DNA from: Clostridiaceae bacterium
GTDB taxonomy: Bacteria; Bacillota; Clostridia; Lachnospirales; Lachnospiraceae
NCBI GenBank assembly: GCA_910574345.1
Contig: CAJSZV010000037.1
Span: forward strand, 1 to 32,942
Length of the DNA stretch: 32,942 bases
Direction: 5' to 3'
A program made the translations under genes and the position numbers. A model generated the notes under the pieces. It worked only from the letters and a program-made list of their open reading frames with translations. It had not been told where the DNA came from and did not search any database. Below are positions 1-8,253 of the stretch, one piece after another; positions within the stretch are counted from its first letter, which is position 1; each line of letters starts with the position of its first letter.

Positions 1-9
1 TAAAAAGTT

Positions 10-40
10 ATCCGAGAAAACAGTTTTTGTTTTCTCGGAT
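10..40 (-). terminator. 12-bp-stem hairpin, probable terminator at left edge
   Basis: Arms 10-21 and 29-40 (ATCCGAGAAAAC / GTTTTCTCGGAT) are perfect inverted repeats around a 7-nt loop. Read on the minus strand the hairpin is followed by TAACTTTTTA, a weak T tract, so it could end leftward transcription. The upper arm shares TTATCCGA with the palindrome at 94-119, so it could instead be a protein-binding site. Confidence 0.4.
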
Positions 41-75
41 TTCTGCATAAATAAATCATTTTAAGGAGGATAACT

Positions 76-108
76 ATGAACAAAGCATATGGGTACTTAT
101 CCGATTAA
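76..108 (+). pseudogene. Start of a broken plus-strand gene, possibly a serine recombinase
   Basis: A very good ribosome site (AAGGAGGATAACT, 63-75) precedes an ATG that opens only ten codons, MNKAYGYLSD, before a stop inside the palindrome at 94-119. It is the only plus-strand translation start in the window with such a strong site. The M-x-K-x-YGY start resembles the N-terminus of small or large serine recombinases (YGYxRVS), but six residues are too few to prove this. If correct, the gene was cut at the same point as the facing ArdC-like gene. A genuine short leader peptide is also possible. Confidence 0.3.
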
Positions 109-119
109 TCGGATAAGTA
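94..119. repeat. Perfect 26-bp palindrome at a double gene break
   Basis: Positions 94-119 read identically on both strands (half-site TACTTATCCGATT). With one mismatch the symmetry continues to GG/CC on each side. Both neighbouring reading frames, the plus-strand MNKAYGY start and the minus-strand ArdC-like gene, lose their expected sequence exactly where the palindrome begins. The half-site motif TTATCCGA also occurs at 8-15. A recombination site or excision scar, an operator, or an assembly or deletion junction are all possible. Confidence 0.6.
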
Positions 120-311
120 GCCGGCAACGTATGTCGCATCCGGGCATTGCATCTCTATGAGCTGGATATTGTTTGCGCTGTAATTGTGGAATTTTGACAT
201 GGTGTTTAAGTAGCTTTTATATTTCTCCCCTTCAAACAGCGCCTTCAAGCCTTCCTCCAGCCTGTCCGTTATCTCTTTTACTTTCTGTTTTTCAGTTCTT
301 GCATCTGCCAT
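105..311 (-). pseudogene. Truncated ArdC-like (DUF1738-type) protein, N-terminal stump
   Basis: The 68 codons match the start of the ArdC-like proteins common in Clostridia ICEs: a charged helix (MADARTEKQKVKEITDRLEE), then SYLNTMSKFHNYSANN, then PDATYVAGY. In full-length relatives this leads into the single-stranded-DNA-binding N-terminal domain of antirestriction ArdC, often with a metalloprotease-like part behind it. Here the frame runs into the palindrome after VAGY and stops three residues later, so only about a fifth or less of the usual length remains. An AAGGAG ribosome site lies just upstream of the ATG. It is probably non-functional. It follows the DUF6674 gene behind a strong terminator. 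Confidence 0.7.
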
Positions 312-343
312 ATGGTTTTCTCTCCTTTTCCTCCATAAAAACA

Positions 344-373
344 GGGGGCAGATAAGTTTCCCTGTCTGCCCCC
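344..373 (-). terminator. Strong terminator after the DUF6674 gene
   Basis: Nine-bp GC-rich arms (GGGGGCAGA / TCTGCCCCC) are followed on the minus strand by TGTTTTTAT. The hairpin lies 30 bases beyond the DUF6674 stop and ahead of the ribosome site of the ArdC-like stump. Confidence 0.8.
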
Positions 374-402
374 GCTTTGGATATTTTTATTTGCTGATAT
401 TT

Positions 403-1245
403 TTATAGACTTTCCTCTTTGCTTTTCGTCTTTGCCTTGTCCGGCTCCGGCGCTTTTTTCTGCTGTCCCACCTTTTCCTTCATCTGCGACAGCTTATCCT
501 TTACGGACACCCGCCCTCCTTTCTCCGCTTCCTTCCCGGCATCCAGACGTGCAGAGAGCCGATCCAGCTTTTCAAACGCCTGATCCGCCCCGTCAATCTT
601 TTTCCGGAGGTTCTCAACCGCCTTTTTTACAGGCATATTGACTGTCCTTGTCAGACCGACACCCGGCTTTTCGTCCGATACCTCTTTCGTGCCTTTCCCG
701 GCTAACAGCCTGCCCACGTTGGAAACGCTGTTCCCGATCTGCTTTAACTCGTCCCCAATGCTGTCAATCTGGTTGGCTGTCTTTTCAAAATCCGTCATCA
801 CGTCAACCAGACGCTCCCGGTAGCCGGAAAGCATGGACTTCACGCCGGAAATTCCTTTCTGAAGAACCTTGCACATCTCCGCTTTTCCTTTTTCCTTAAA
901 GGTATTGACCGCCTGTGATGCTGTTTCCACCAGACGGTTTCTTACCGCTGTCAGGCGTTCCGACAGGTTCGTAATTTTCTCCTGAAGGTACGCCACTTTA
1001 TCCATGAGGTTCTCTTTCACTGATTTTGGCTGATTCTCCTGCATCTGTGAAAGCTGTTCCCGGACACTCTGTAATTCATCCACCATTGCGCTAAGCTGTA
1101 CCTGCATACCCGCCACATACCAGAACACCCCCATAAAATCCTGTGACTGCTCTTTCATGTTCTGCTGGTTAAGCAGCTCCATGAACTGCTTTAATGCGTC
1201 ATTTTCCTCCATGACCTGTTTTGTTTTTTGTCCTGCTGTTTCCAT
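403..1245 (-). CDS. DUF6674 family ICE protein (coiled coil)
   Basis: The 280-residue product is almost all helix-forming and charged, with heptad-like runs around residues 45-95 (VDELQSVREQLSQMQ) and again around 140-190. The layout, with an NNQQNMKEQSQDF-type start, a central amphipathic helix and SVSNVGRLLAGK, fits the DUF6674 proteins found beside conjugative helicases; their function is unknown. An in-frame ATG at 1263 lacks a ribosome site and abuts a terminator, whereas GGAGG lies 11 bases before the ATG at 1245, so that start is preferred. The last ~37 residues (GRVSVKDKLSQMKEK ... SKEESL) closely match the C-terminus of the helicase encoded by 4006-4917. In the backbone this gene would follow the helicase; the SIR2 gene now separates them. 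Confidence 0.75.
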   Translation of the reverse strand: METAGQKTKQVMEENDALKQFMELLNQQNMKEQSQDFMGVFWYVAGMQVQLSAMVDELQSVREQLSQMQENQPKSVKENLMDKVAYLQEKITNLSERLTAVRNRLVETASQAVNTFKEKGKAEMCKVLQKGISGVKSMLSGYRERLVDVMTDFEKTANQIDSIGDELKQIGNSVSNVGRLLAGKGTKEVSDEKPGVGLTRTVNMPVKKAVENLRKKIDGADQAFEKLDRLSARLDAGKEAEKGGRVSVKDKLSQMKEKVGQQKKAPEPDKAKTKSKEESL

Positions 1246-1283
1246 TTTCTCTGATACCTCCATTTAATTTTGAGCATGATAAA

Positions 1284-1303
1284 AGCAGCCATTTCTGGCT
1301 GCT
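1284..1303 (-). terminator. Terminator of the SIR2 gene
   Basis: Arms AGCAGCC / GGCTGCT with a 6-nt loop are followed on the minus strand by TTTTATC. It lies in the 179-base AT-rich gap between the SIR2 stop and the DUF6674 start, where no other gene is visible. It would insulate DUF6674 from SIR2 transcription. Confidence 0.65.
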
Positions 1304-1424
1304 CTCTACATACTGTTTTTTATTTACTTTCACATTTGAGTGAATATTACTGCCCGTATTCGTTTCAATTTCTGCAATTTAGTCCTGTCTCCTCCCTACC
1401 CTTTCCGCTGTAAATTATTTAGAA

Positions 1425-3908
1425 TTATAAAAACTTTTTTGCGTCATCTAAAAGTACTTCTGAAAATTCTTTCAAATATTGTTTCATATGTATAGGTAAA
1501 TTTTCGTTACATAAATTTGAAAGTTTTTTCGACTTATAATCTGGATTATAATCTAAAATTACTTTACAATACTTTGGAAATGCTAATCGACCTTGATTGT
1601 CCAAATTATAGGCATTGGGATATTTCTTATAATGCAACAATTTTTCTATTAAAAAATCTTCTATAATCATTTCAATATGATTATTTAAACCTATTTTCTG
1701 AATATATTTACTTACCAAACATAATTTATCATATTCATCAATCTCTCTAACCGCTATATAATTCAAAATACATTTTACAATTTTCTCTTGTAATTCATGT
1801 GTAGAAATAAAATGTATTGCCAAATAGCATAACGCATTATATTCTTCCTTGTACATAAAATACATCCTCACTCTATTTCCTTGTAATTTAGAGGAATAAT
1901 TGTTTTCAAGATAAGAAAATTCTTTCCAAATTATATCTTCAATAGCATGTTGTTCTGATAAATCAAACTTTTCAAAATCAATTATACTCTCTAAATATAG
2001 TATATCTTCTCGCTTAAAATTTTTATATATCAATACGAAATCTTGCGCACTTATTTTGTAATGAGGATTAGAAAAAAAATTCTTTTCCTTTATTTGAAGT
2101 TTCATCCTATAATATTCGCCCTTAAATACATTAATTAATGTATTTCTTATATAGTTCTTGTGTTCAGAAAATTGAGAATATAAAAGTTTATTATCATATA
2201 TAAACATAATTGCATCTAACATATTTCTTTTAACCTTCTCATATTCTGATTGCCCCGCCAAAATGACTTTATTCTTAAAAATATCTTGTTCAATCTTATA
2301 GATACTTTCAAATGATTCAATAATATCCTGAGAATAAATATTTCTTGTACATAACCTTTGTAAAAAAACATAATTTTCTCTAATTTCAGCAGGCAATTCA
2401 TAATACAATTCTTCAAATCGAAAATTTTTCATTTCCGAAGTCATCGAATCAATAAACTCATCATTAAATAAATTAACATTTCCATATGCCATCTGACCAT
2501 TTATACTATTAAAATAATTCGTATATGATGTAATAGTCAAAAAAACAAAATATCTATTAATCTGACAAAAATAATAAAGTATCCAATCGTTATCCTCTTT
2601 TGACCAAGACAGCAAATCTGTATATAACAAATAACTCTCTTCTAATCTACCTACCGCATATAATCCGTATGCTGCATCATACCATTCCTTAAGAGAATCA
2701 TAGTTTCTTGTCAAAAATTTTTCAATTTCCTCATATTCGCTCCAAAATACCTCATTACGAATAGTATGTTCTTCCATACCATTATAAATATATCCAGCAT
2801 CATGAATTCCTTTTATATTTGATTTATCCAATACTCTCTGAATAACATTAAGTTTCAATTTATAATCTTCATCCAATTCATTTACTTTACTTAATAACCC
2901 ATAAAACACCTCTATATAAGATGCTTTGCTGTCTCTGCTAACAATATAGTTTTGCTGATCAATATAATATTTCCCTTCAAACAACGTTTCTATATCTCTA
3001 GCGCGAACATACTCAAAAAAATTTAGCCCTACTAATTTTTCATATAAATATTCAAATAAGTTTTTATCATTTTTTAATACATCAGCCTTATTATAACTCA
3101 CAATTTTTTCTAAAACTGCAATATATTTATCCTTGAACTCTCCGCTTTTCACAAAGCAATTGGTATCAATAATTCTGATCCCACGTCCCTTATAATACGT
3201 TATCATTTCATTAGACAGTTCTTCTTTTCCAGTATAAATGAAAATAGGCTCAATAAATGTATCTCCCTGAACCTGCTTAACCCAATTTAAAATAAGTTTA
3301 ATATTGTAATCATTTAATCCATAACCTATAAATACAATCAGATTAGTTGCAATAATAGTTTTCATGACTGTATCAATAAGAACATAATCCTTCTCATAAT
3401 CTAAATAATCTTGTTCTTTTAAAACAAATTTGTTATTTTCAAAATCACCATGTACTTTTAATATATATCTTTTTGTAGGTGTCACAGATATTTTTTCATC
3501 ATGGTTGATTACACTATAATTTATACCATATTTATTCGCCGCTTGTTCTAATAAAGTATCATAATTTGTTGTTAGTATGTGATATGGATTTAATTGCATA
3601 ATCAAATCATGAACTTCATTAGGCTTACAATCACTAGAAAATGCACCATTTATCTTTTCAAAATACTCTGTTTCACTCTTATTATCATAATATATCTGTG
3701 GTATCCGTAAATATTCTTCTGAAGAAAAAATTGCTTTTCCTTTTGCATCTAGTTCATATTTGTAATTCAACTCATCTGCCATATCTTTGACTAAATCATA
3801 CCAACTTGGATAATTTGAAACTGCAGATACTCCAGCACCTACAAAAAAAGCTAACTTCTTCTTTTTCTTATATTCCAAAATATCTTCAACTAATATATTA
3901 ACGTCCAT
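1425..3908 (-). CDS. SIR2-domain protein, putative antiphage NADase
   Basis: An 827-residue protein. Residues ~1-270 are a SIR2 fold: GAGVS at 24-28 (nucleotide loop), TTNYD at 113-117, KVHGD at 151-155 and GYGLND at 195-200. N115 and H153 occupy the places of the catalytic Asn and His of defence SIR2 NADases such as ThsA and DSR2, so NAD+ cleavage is expected. Residues ~280-827 are rich in aromatic and Lys/Glu residues, look helical, and match no family I recognise; by analogy they would sense phage or mediate oligomerisation. Start: an in-frame TTG at 3923 is possible, but GGGAG lies 8 bases before the ATG at 3908. The gene is far richer in A/T than its neighbours, has its own promoter candidate and terminator, and sits between the helicase and DUF6674 genes, so it is likely acquired cargo. 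The SIR2 call is firm; the defence role is inferred. Confidence 0.85.
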   Translation of the reverse strand: MDVNILVEDILEYKKKKKLAFFVGAGVSAVSNYPSWYDLVKDMADELNYKYELDAKGKAIFSSEEYLRIPQIYYDNKSETEYFEKINGAFSSDCKPNEVHDLIMQLNPYHILTTNYDTLLEQAANKYGINYSVINHDEKISVTPTKRYILKVHGDFENNKFVLKEQDYLDYEKDYVLIDTVMKTIIATNLIVFIGYGLNDYNIKLILNWVKQVQGDTFIEPIFIYTGKEELSNEMITYYKGRGIRIIDTNCFVKSGEFKDKYIAVLEKIVSYNKADVLKNDKNLFEYLYEKLVGLNFFEYVRARDIETLFEGKYYIDQQNYIVSRDSKASYIEVFYGLLSKVNELDEDYKLKLNVIQRVLDKSNIKGIHDAGYIYNGMEEHTIRNEVFWSEYEEIEKFLTRNYDSLKEWYDAAYGLYAVGRLEESYLLYTDLLSWSKEDNDWILYYFCQINRYFVFLTITSYTNYFNSINGQMAYGNVNLFNDEFIDSMTSEMKNFRFEELYYELPAEIRENYVFLQRLCTRNIYSQDIIESFESIYKIEQDIFKNKVILAGQSEYEKVKRNMLDAIMFIYDNKLLYSQFSEHKNYIRNTLINVFKGEYYRMKLQIKEKNFFSNPHYKISAQDFVLIYKNFKREDILYLESIIDFEKFDLSEQHAIEDIIWKEFSYLENNYSSKLQGNRVRMYFMYKEEYNALCYLAIHFISTHELQEKIVKCILNYIAVREIDEYDKLCLVSKYIQKIGLNNHIEMIIEDFLIEKLLHYKKYPNAYNLDNQGRLAFPKYCKVILDYNPDYKSKKLSNLCNENLPIHMKQYLKEFSEVLLDDAKKFL

Positions 3909-3937
3909 ATAAATATCTCCCAAATTTTCTTTATTTT

Positions 3938-3968
3938 AGTATATCGACTTTATTTTCTCTATTCTTAA
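3938..3968 (-). promoter_or_regulatory. Candidate promoter of the SIR2 gene
   Basis: On the minus strand TATACT (3938-3943) lies 19 bases after a poor -35 match, TTAAGA (3963-3968), in an AT-rich leader about 30 bases before the start codon. Only the -10 is convincing. Confidence 0.3.
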
Positions 3969-3970
3969 CA

Positions 3971-3996
3971 AAAGGGCAGTCGATTGACTACCCTTT
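3971..3996. terminator. Bidirectional terminator after the helicase gene
   Basis: Arms AAAGGGCAGTC and GACTACCCTTT (one mismatch) enclose GATT. T-rich sequence follows on both strands (TTTTATT on plus, TTTTGTT on minus). It starts 10 bases past the helicase stop and separates the helicase from the SIR2 promoter. Confidence 0.7.
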
Positions 3997-4005
3997 TATT
4001 ACTAC

Positions 4006-4917
4006 CTATAAACTTTCCTCTTTTCCTTTTCCCTTTGAAATATCCGGCTTTTCCGGCGCTTTCTGCCCATATGCCTTCTCCCGCATCTCGGCAAGTTTCT
4101 CTTTTACGGAAATACGCCCTCTGGGACTGTCTGCCAGCCTCCTCTCTTTCCCATGCTCCGCTATCTTTTCCGATACTGCCCGGTTAATCTGCGGTTTAAA
4201 AGGCACATCCGCCACAGCTTCCGCATCACGCCCCATTTCCTCTATGTCCAGTTCCTCCTGCTCCCCGTCATTTTCCGGCTCATCGTCCATATCAATTCCA
4301 TCGCCGCCCTTTTCGTCCATGTTTAACAGGGCATTTAGTTCTGTCAGGCGTTCCAGCTTCTCCGCAAGCTCCGCTTCCTGTGCAAATGGCTTTGTGACCT
4401 CCACCTTTGCGGTTTCAAGCTGATGCTCCACGTTCTCCAGTTTCTGCGCCACCGTTTCCATTCTCCCGGTCATGCCCTCTAAGGCATTGCTTAACCTCTG
4501 TAAATTCCCCAACGGATCAGTGCCGATTTCCACCTCATGGCTGATGCTGCCCTTTAAGTTGACTGTAAACTTGGAAAAGAACGAATCAAAGGAAACGCTC
4601 ATCTTAAATCCCTGATACTCCCCGATTGTGACTGCCATATTCGGCTGTTTTGCGCTCCGGCACATATCAATCAGCGCTGCCCCGGCTTCCTTTTTGTCCG
4701 TATATACCCGGTTGCCGATTTTTATGGAGAAAGTGTCCTTGTCCGGGAATTTATTCTGTGCGTAGGTCTGAATGTCGGCACGATACCCTGCAAGGCGTTC
4801 CTTCATGGAAGCAATCTGCACCGGGTAATGCTTCACGATATTGTCCTCTAAGCGGTACTTCTGGCTGGTGTGGTTCGCCTTTAACAGCTTTAGCTTGGAC
4901 ACCTGAATATCTAAATC
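4006..4917 (-). CDS. Methylase-like/SNF2 conjugative helicase, exon 3 (C-terminus)
   Basis: This last exon encodes 303 residues, beginning DLDIQVSKLKLLKANH. That is what normally follows NPYIKEKM (the end of exon 2) in ICE helicases of this family. The open frame continues upstream to 5115, but those extra 66 codons read through the intron 3' end (domains V-VI) and are not protein. The exon carries a coiled-coil stretch (VAQKLENVEHQLETAKVEV), an acidic linker (GIDMDDEPENDGEQEELDIEE), then a basic tail, GRISVKEKLAEMREK ... GKEESL, shared with the DUF6674 protein. Exon 2 ends on a complete codon at 7471 and this exon starts on a complete codon at 4917, so splicing preserves the frame. A terminator at 3971-3996 follows. 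Confidence 0.85.
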   Translation of the reverse strand, partial: DLDIQVSKLKLLKANHTSQKYRLEDNIVKHYPVQIASMKERLAGYRADIQTYAQNKFPDKDTFSIKIGNRVYTDKKEAGAALIDMCRSAKQPNMAVTIGEYQGFKMSVSFDSFFSKFTVNLKGSISHEVEIGTDPLGNLQRLSNALEGMTGRMETVAQKLENVEHQLETAKVEVTKPFAQEAELAEKLERLTELNALLNMDEKGGDGIDMDDEPENDGEQEELDIEEMGRDAEAVADVPFKPQINRAVSEKIAEHGKERRLADSPRGRISVKEKLAEMREKAYGQKAPEKPDISKGKGKEESL

Positions 4918-4969
4918 ATGAGGTAAGCACAGTCTGTCATCAACTTCGACAGTACCATACTCCCTCCTA

Positions 4970-5003
4970 AAACCGTACTTACACCTCTCAGCGTATACGG
5001 CTC
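4970..5003 (-). other. Domain V of group II intron 1
   Basis: A 34-nt hairpin beginning GAGCCGTATACGC, with a GAGA loop region and a closing arm GTACGGTTTT. It keeps the AGC triad and lower stem typical of the catalytic core. It lies 15 bases after the maturase stop codon. Confidence 0.85.
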
Positions 5004-5017
5004 GCCATAAGTTCAAC

Positions 5018-6910
5018 TTATCGTTCTTCATCACAGGAATGAATTTTCTCATGGCACGTTGGGCATACTGCAAGTGTTTTCCGCCTGCGTTTCCGCATAA
5101 GTTTCTCCCACTCACTGTTACCCTTAAGACTTTTCAGCTTTTTTACCTGATGAATTTCCAAGTCTGTACAATAACCGCCACATAACTCACACGTTTTGGT
5201 TTTCAACTTCCTTGCAAGGCTGTTTGGTCTGTCATACCGCTTATACTGCGGCAGTACCTCAACCTGACCCGCGATAGAATTATCCCTCTTGCCATAGCCC
5301 TGATTGTAAAATACAGAAGTCTTCTTCCCCTGCTTCGTTTCATAGCTGACTGTAAAATCTCCATTCACTACATACTTCTTTTTGATTTTGGAAACTTTTG
5401 TTTTGTACTTGAATGCAAAAGTTTTCATCATGCTGTATTTCATTGTCCTGCCAAACTTTCCTATTACATAGGCATTGTCAGCAATACAGTAATAATTGAA
5501 CAGCCCTCTGACCTTTGCATTATAATCGCTTAAAATCTCAATGTCGCTCTTATTCAGAACTTTGCCACTGTGCATGACTTTCCATTTTTCATTGCCATTT
5601 TCGTCAGATACAATCCTGATTGCCCCATATTCAAGCAACTTTTTAATCCAGTTTTCTTTCGGCACATACAGCTTCACTACTCCGCTGAACGGTCTTGTCT
5701 TCACTCCGTCTTTTCGGCGTTTAATGCTCTCATTCCTCGATACCTTAATTCTGTAGCCAAGAAATTCAGCACACTCACTTGTATGTGTAATCTTTGTTTT
5801 CTCGTCCGAAAGCGTCAGGTTTAATTCTTCCGCAAGGAATTTCTTTACTTCTGCCTTTATGGTTTCCGCATCTTCCCTGCTTCCAATAACTCCAATCAGA
5901 AAATCGTCACAGTATCTTGTATACTGTATCTTCTTGAAGTCTGTATCCCGTGCATCATATCTGGGCAGTTTTGTATACACTGCCCTCAAATCCCTGATTT
6001 CCTTTGCACGGCGTTTTCGTTCCTCCTCACTGATTTCGTTCCAGTCTTTGGCATATTTCTTTTTCAGGCGTTTTGCCCTGCCCCTTACACTTTCATATTC
6101 ATAAGAAACTTTACGTCTGTCACAGCTCCCTACATCAAACCGTTCTTTCAATCCCTGCATAAACTCGTCTAACTCATTCAGGTAAATATTTGCAAGTATT
6201 GGACTGCACCCCGAACCCTGCGGAATGCCGAAATATGTTTTGTTGTATGTCCACTGTTCCATATATCCTGCTTTCAGGAATTTCCATATCAGATTCAAGA
6301 ATGCTTCATCTTCTATCCGTTTCCTCAAAATACGAATTAACACTGCATGGTCAAAACTGTCAAAACACGCTTTAATATCGCCCTCAACAAACCATTTAGC
6401 GCCTGTAAAGGTATTCCTAATCTGTGTCAGTGCTGTATGGCAGCTTCTGTTCGGTCTGAAACCGTGTGATTTTGTGGAGAAACTTCCCTCATAGATACTT
6501 TCCAGTATCATTCTGACTACTTCCTGCACCAGCTTGTCATCAGCGGAAGAAATACCAAGCGGCCTTTTCTTATTGCCTGTTTTCTTCTTGATATACTCAC
6601 GTCTTGCAGGTTTTGGCTGGTAACTCTGGTTTCGCATACTCTCTATGATTCTGTTAATCCGAGCCATGCTGATACCATCAATGGTCATGCCATCAACTCC
6701 CGGTGTCATACTGCCTTTGTTGGCATAAATGTTTTGGTATGCCAGCAGGTAAAATTCCGGGTTGTATAAGTTCCTGTATAACCTCTGGTACTTATACGAT
6801 TTTTCCTGCGATTTCTCGCCTAAGCTTTTCAATACGTTAATAGGATTTCTCAATGCCTCACGCACCTTCCTTTCTTTGTATTTTCCAAACTTACTGCTTC
6901 CCTTCGCCAT
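5018..6910 (-). CDS. ltrA: Group II intron 1 reverse transcriptase/maturase (HNH type)
   Basis: A 630-residue intron-encoded protein. RT signatures run in order: NKGSMTPGVDG (~65-75), KKRPLGISSADDKLVQ (~115), GFRPNRSCHTAL (~150), FVEGDIKACFDSFDH, GIPQGSGCSPILANIYLNEL (~235) and YCDD at 333-336. A maturase (domain X) region follows, then from residue ~574 a zinc/HNH-like endonuclease (CELC, LEIHQVKKL, CPTCHEKIH). It would bind its own intron RNA, assist splicing, and copy the intron into new DNA targets. YCDD in place of YADD keeps both catalytic aspartates. The start has only a weak ribosome site (GGGAAAG), as is common for intron ORFs. It ends just before domain V, meaning it sits in domain IV. 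Confidence 0.93.
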   Translation of the reverse strand: MAKGSSKFGKYKERKVREALRNPINVLKSLGEKSQEKSYKYQRLYRNLYNPEFYLLAYQNIYANKGSMTPGVDGMTIDGISMARINRIIESMRNQSYQPKPARREYIKKKTGNKKRPLGISSADDKLVQEVVRMILESIYEGSFSTKSHGFRPNRSCHTALTQIRNTFTGAKWFVEGDIKACFDSFDHAVLIRILRKRIEDEAFLNLIWKFLKAGYMEQWTYNKTYFGIPQGSGCSPILANIYLNELDEFMQGLKERFDVGSCDRRKVSYEYESVRGRAKRLKKKYAKDWNEISEEERKRRAKEIRDLRAVYTKLPRYDARDTDFKKIQYTRYCDDFLIGVIGSREDAETIKAEVKKFLAEELNLTLSDEKTKITHTSECAEFLGYRIKVSRNESIKRRKDGVKTRPFSGVVKLYVPKENWIKKLLEYGAIRIVSDENGNEKWKVMHSGKVLNKSDIEILSDYNAKVRGLFNYYCIADNAYVIGKFGRTMKYSMMKTFAFKYKTKVSKIKKKYVVNGDFTVSYETKQGKKTSVFYNQGYGKRDNSIAGQVEVLPQYKRYDRPNSLARKLKTKTCELCGGYCTDLEIHQVKKLKSLKGNSEWEKLMRKRRRKTLAVCPTCHEKIHSCDEER

Positions 6911-7470
6911 GTGGGCGGCTTTCCCGCATCTGGTTTTACAGCTTTCCCTGTTATTTCAGGTTCCTCAGACTACTATGGAAGCTCTGTTGCCATGCCCTTT
7001 TACGGGTTTAGGCAATCTCCGTTTAGTCTAATCAAAACAATAGCTTTCCGTATTGTCGGGTACGACTTTCGCCATTTACACACTACTCATGGTTGCCCTG
7101 TCTTGAGTATTCCGCAGTTATACAAAATGGAAATACAACTGCCAAGACACTGCACGTTTCAACTCCTTTCGTGCAGGGACAAAGCTATGTCCAGGCTCTG
7201 GCTATCGTTCAGGCAATCTAGCTTTTACCCTCATATACGAATTTTCATTCTCGCAATAAAGACGCTTGTCAGGAAATTTTAATCACTTCTCTATTGCCTG
7301 CCTATAATAGACAACAACATGCTACACTCCCTGTTTTGTTTCCAAAATCAGATAAGTTGTAGAATGATAGGCTGTGGATTTCTCCACGTTAATACTTTTA
7401 CCTACTCCTTGCTAAAGGGAGTATTCTGACTAGACCTCACCGCCAATAAATTAGCGGTTTACGGACGCAC

Positions 7471-8156
7471 CATCTTTTCTTTTATGTAGGGATTGCCCGT
7501 TGCCAGAGCTTTCACCTCGGCATAAGTGAGAGCCGCTTCGTCTATGTCCTCACAGCTTCTGACCGGGGATTTGCTCGTCATAATCTGCCCGATGAATTTT
7601 TGCTTATTCTCGATAAGCTGCCAACTGTACGAATCGAACGTACCTTCTGTTACATACCGGAATATTTTCACCTTGTCATTCATGTTGCCCTGCCTTAAAA
7701 TCCGCCCTTCCTGCTGTTCAATGTCGGACGGACGCCAGGGCACATCGAGGTGGTGTAACGCAATCAACCTGTCCTGCACGTTGGTTCCGGCACCCATTTT
7801 TGCGGTTGAGCCTAACAAAAAACGAACCTGCCCGCTTCTTACCTTTGCGAACAGCTCCGCTTTCCTTGTTTCCGTATTGGCGTTATGGATAAAAGCTATC
7901 TCATTCTCCGGCACTCCTTTCGCCATGAGCTTATCCCTGATGTCCTCATATACATTAAATGTCCCATCTCCCTTCGGTGTGGATAAATCGCAGAAGATAA
8001 GCTGCGCCGATTTCTGCTCTTTTGTATGCTCCCAAATCTCAAACGCCTTCTCCACACAGGTTGTGGCTTTGGAGTTTTCTTCATCGGGAAGCATATCATT
8101 GATGAGCCGCTGGTCTAACGCTAACTTTCTTCCATCGTTGGTTATCTTTAATACCG
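7471..8156 (-). CDS. Methylase-like/SNF2 conjugative helicase, exon 2 (helicase C-lobe)
   Basis: This exon of 686 bases encodes the second RecA lobe of the SNF2-type helicase: [15 protein letters not shown], then [19 protein letters not shown], then the arginine-finger motif VI as [11 protein letters not shown] (about residue 2690 of the joined protein), and [18 protein letters not shown] at the end. Its first base completes the codon split by intron 2 (G from exon 1 plus CG), and its last codon is ATG at 7471. The open frame extends from 8250 to 7459, but the first ~31 codons belong to domains V-VI of intron 2 and the final VRP-stop belongs to intron 1. Without both splicing events the helicase would lack motif VI. 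Confidence 0.88.
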
Positions 8157-8207
8157 ATAGGTAACGGTCTGAACTGGCTTTACAGTTCTCGCCGCTTTCC
8201 CCCGGTT

Positions 8208-8244
8208 CGCACCGTGCATGACAGTTTCCCATCACACGGCGCTC
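8208..8244 (-). other. Domain V of group II intron 2
   Basis: A hairpin from GAGCGCCGTGTGATG through a GGAAAC loop to CATGCACGGTGCG. It is typical catalytic domain V, here with a slightly extended base stem. It starts about 10 bases after the intron ORF stop. Confidence 0.85.
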
Positions 8245-8253
8245 CATCAATAA

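Larger units (their letters stand above)
4918..7470 (-). mobile_element. Group II intron 1, interrupting the helicase gene
   Basis: This 2553-base intron is defined by its ends. The 5' end is GTGCGTCCG (consensus GUGYG) directly after the helicase ATG codon at 7471. The 3' end is CTTACCTCAT, just after a recognisable domain V (4970-5003) and domain VI. Removing it joins KEKM to DLDIQV exactly in frame. About 560 bases upstream of the intron ORF (6911-7470) form the structured 5' half (domains I to III and part of IV); no other gene is visible there. The encoded maturase/RT is full length, so the intron may still be mobile. The 3' end resembles that of intron 3 at the right edge, so the two probably belong to one lineage. 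Confidence 0.9.

Noticed and set aside
4918-5115. The frame 4006-5115 taken as an independent 369-residue protein
   Set aside because: Its first 66 codons cover intron 1 domains V-VI and the end of the maturase gene; homologous sequence begins at DLDIQV, exactly at the intron end.
5903-5914. YCDD in place of YADD as a sign of an inactive intron 1 reverse transcriptase
   Set aside because: Both catalytic aspartates are kept and the first variable position tolerates Cys in some intron RTs; the rest of the protein is intact.
6911-7282. Plus-strand frames in the 5' halves of introns 1 and 2 (6911-7282, 10127-10489)
   Set aside because: They lie opposite structured ribozyme RNA, have no good ribosome sites and show no family resemblance.
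7459-8250. A stand-alone 263-residue helicase fragment or decayed pseudogene
   Set aside because: Both ends coincide with group II intron boundaries and the frame is continuous with exons 1 and 3, so it is an internal exon, not decay.
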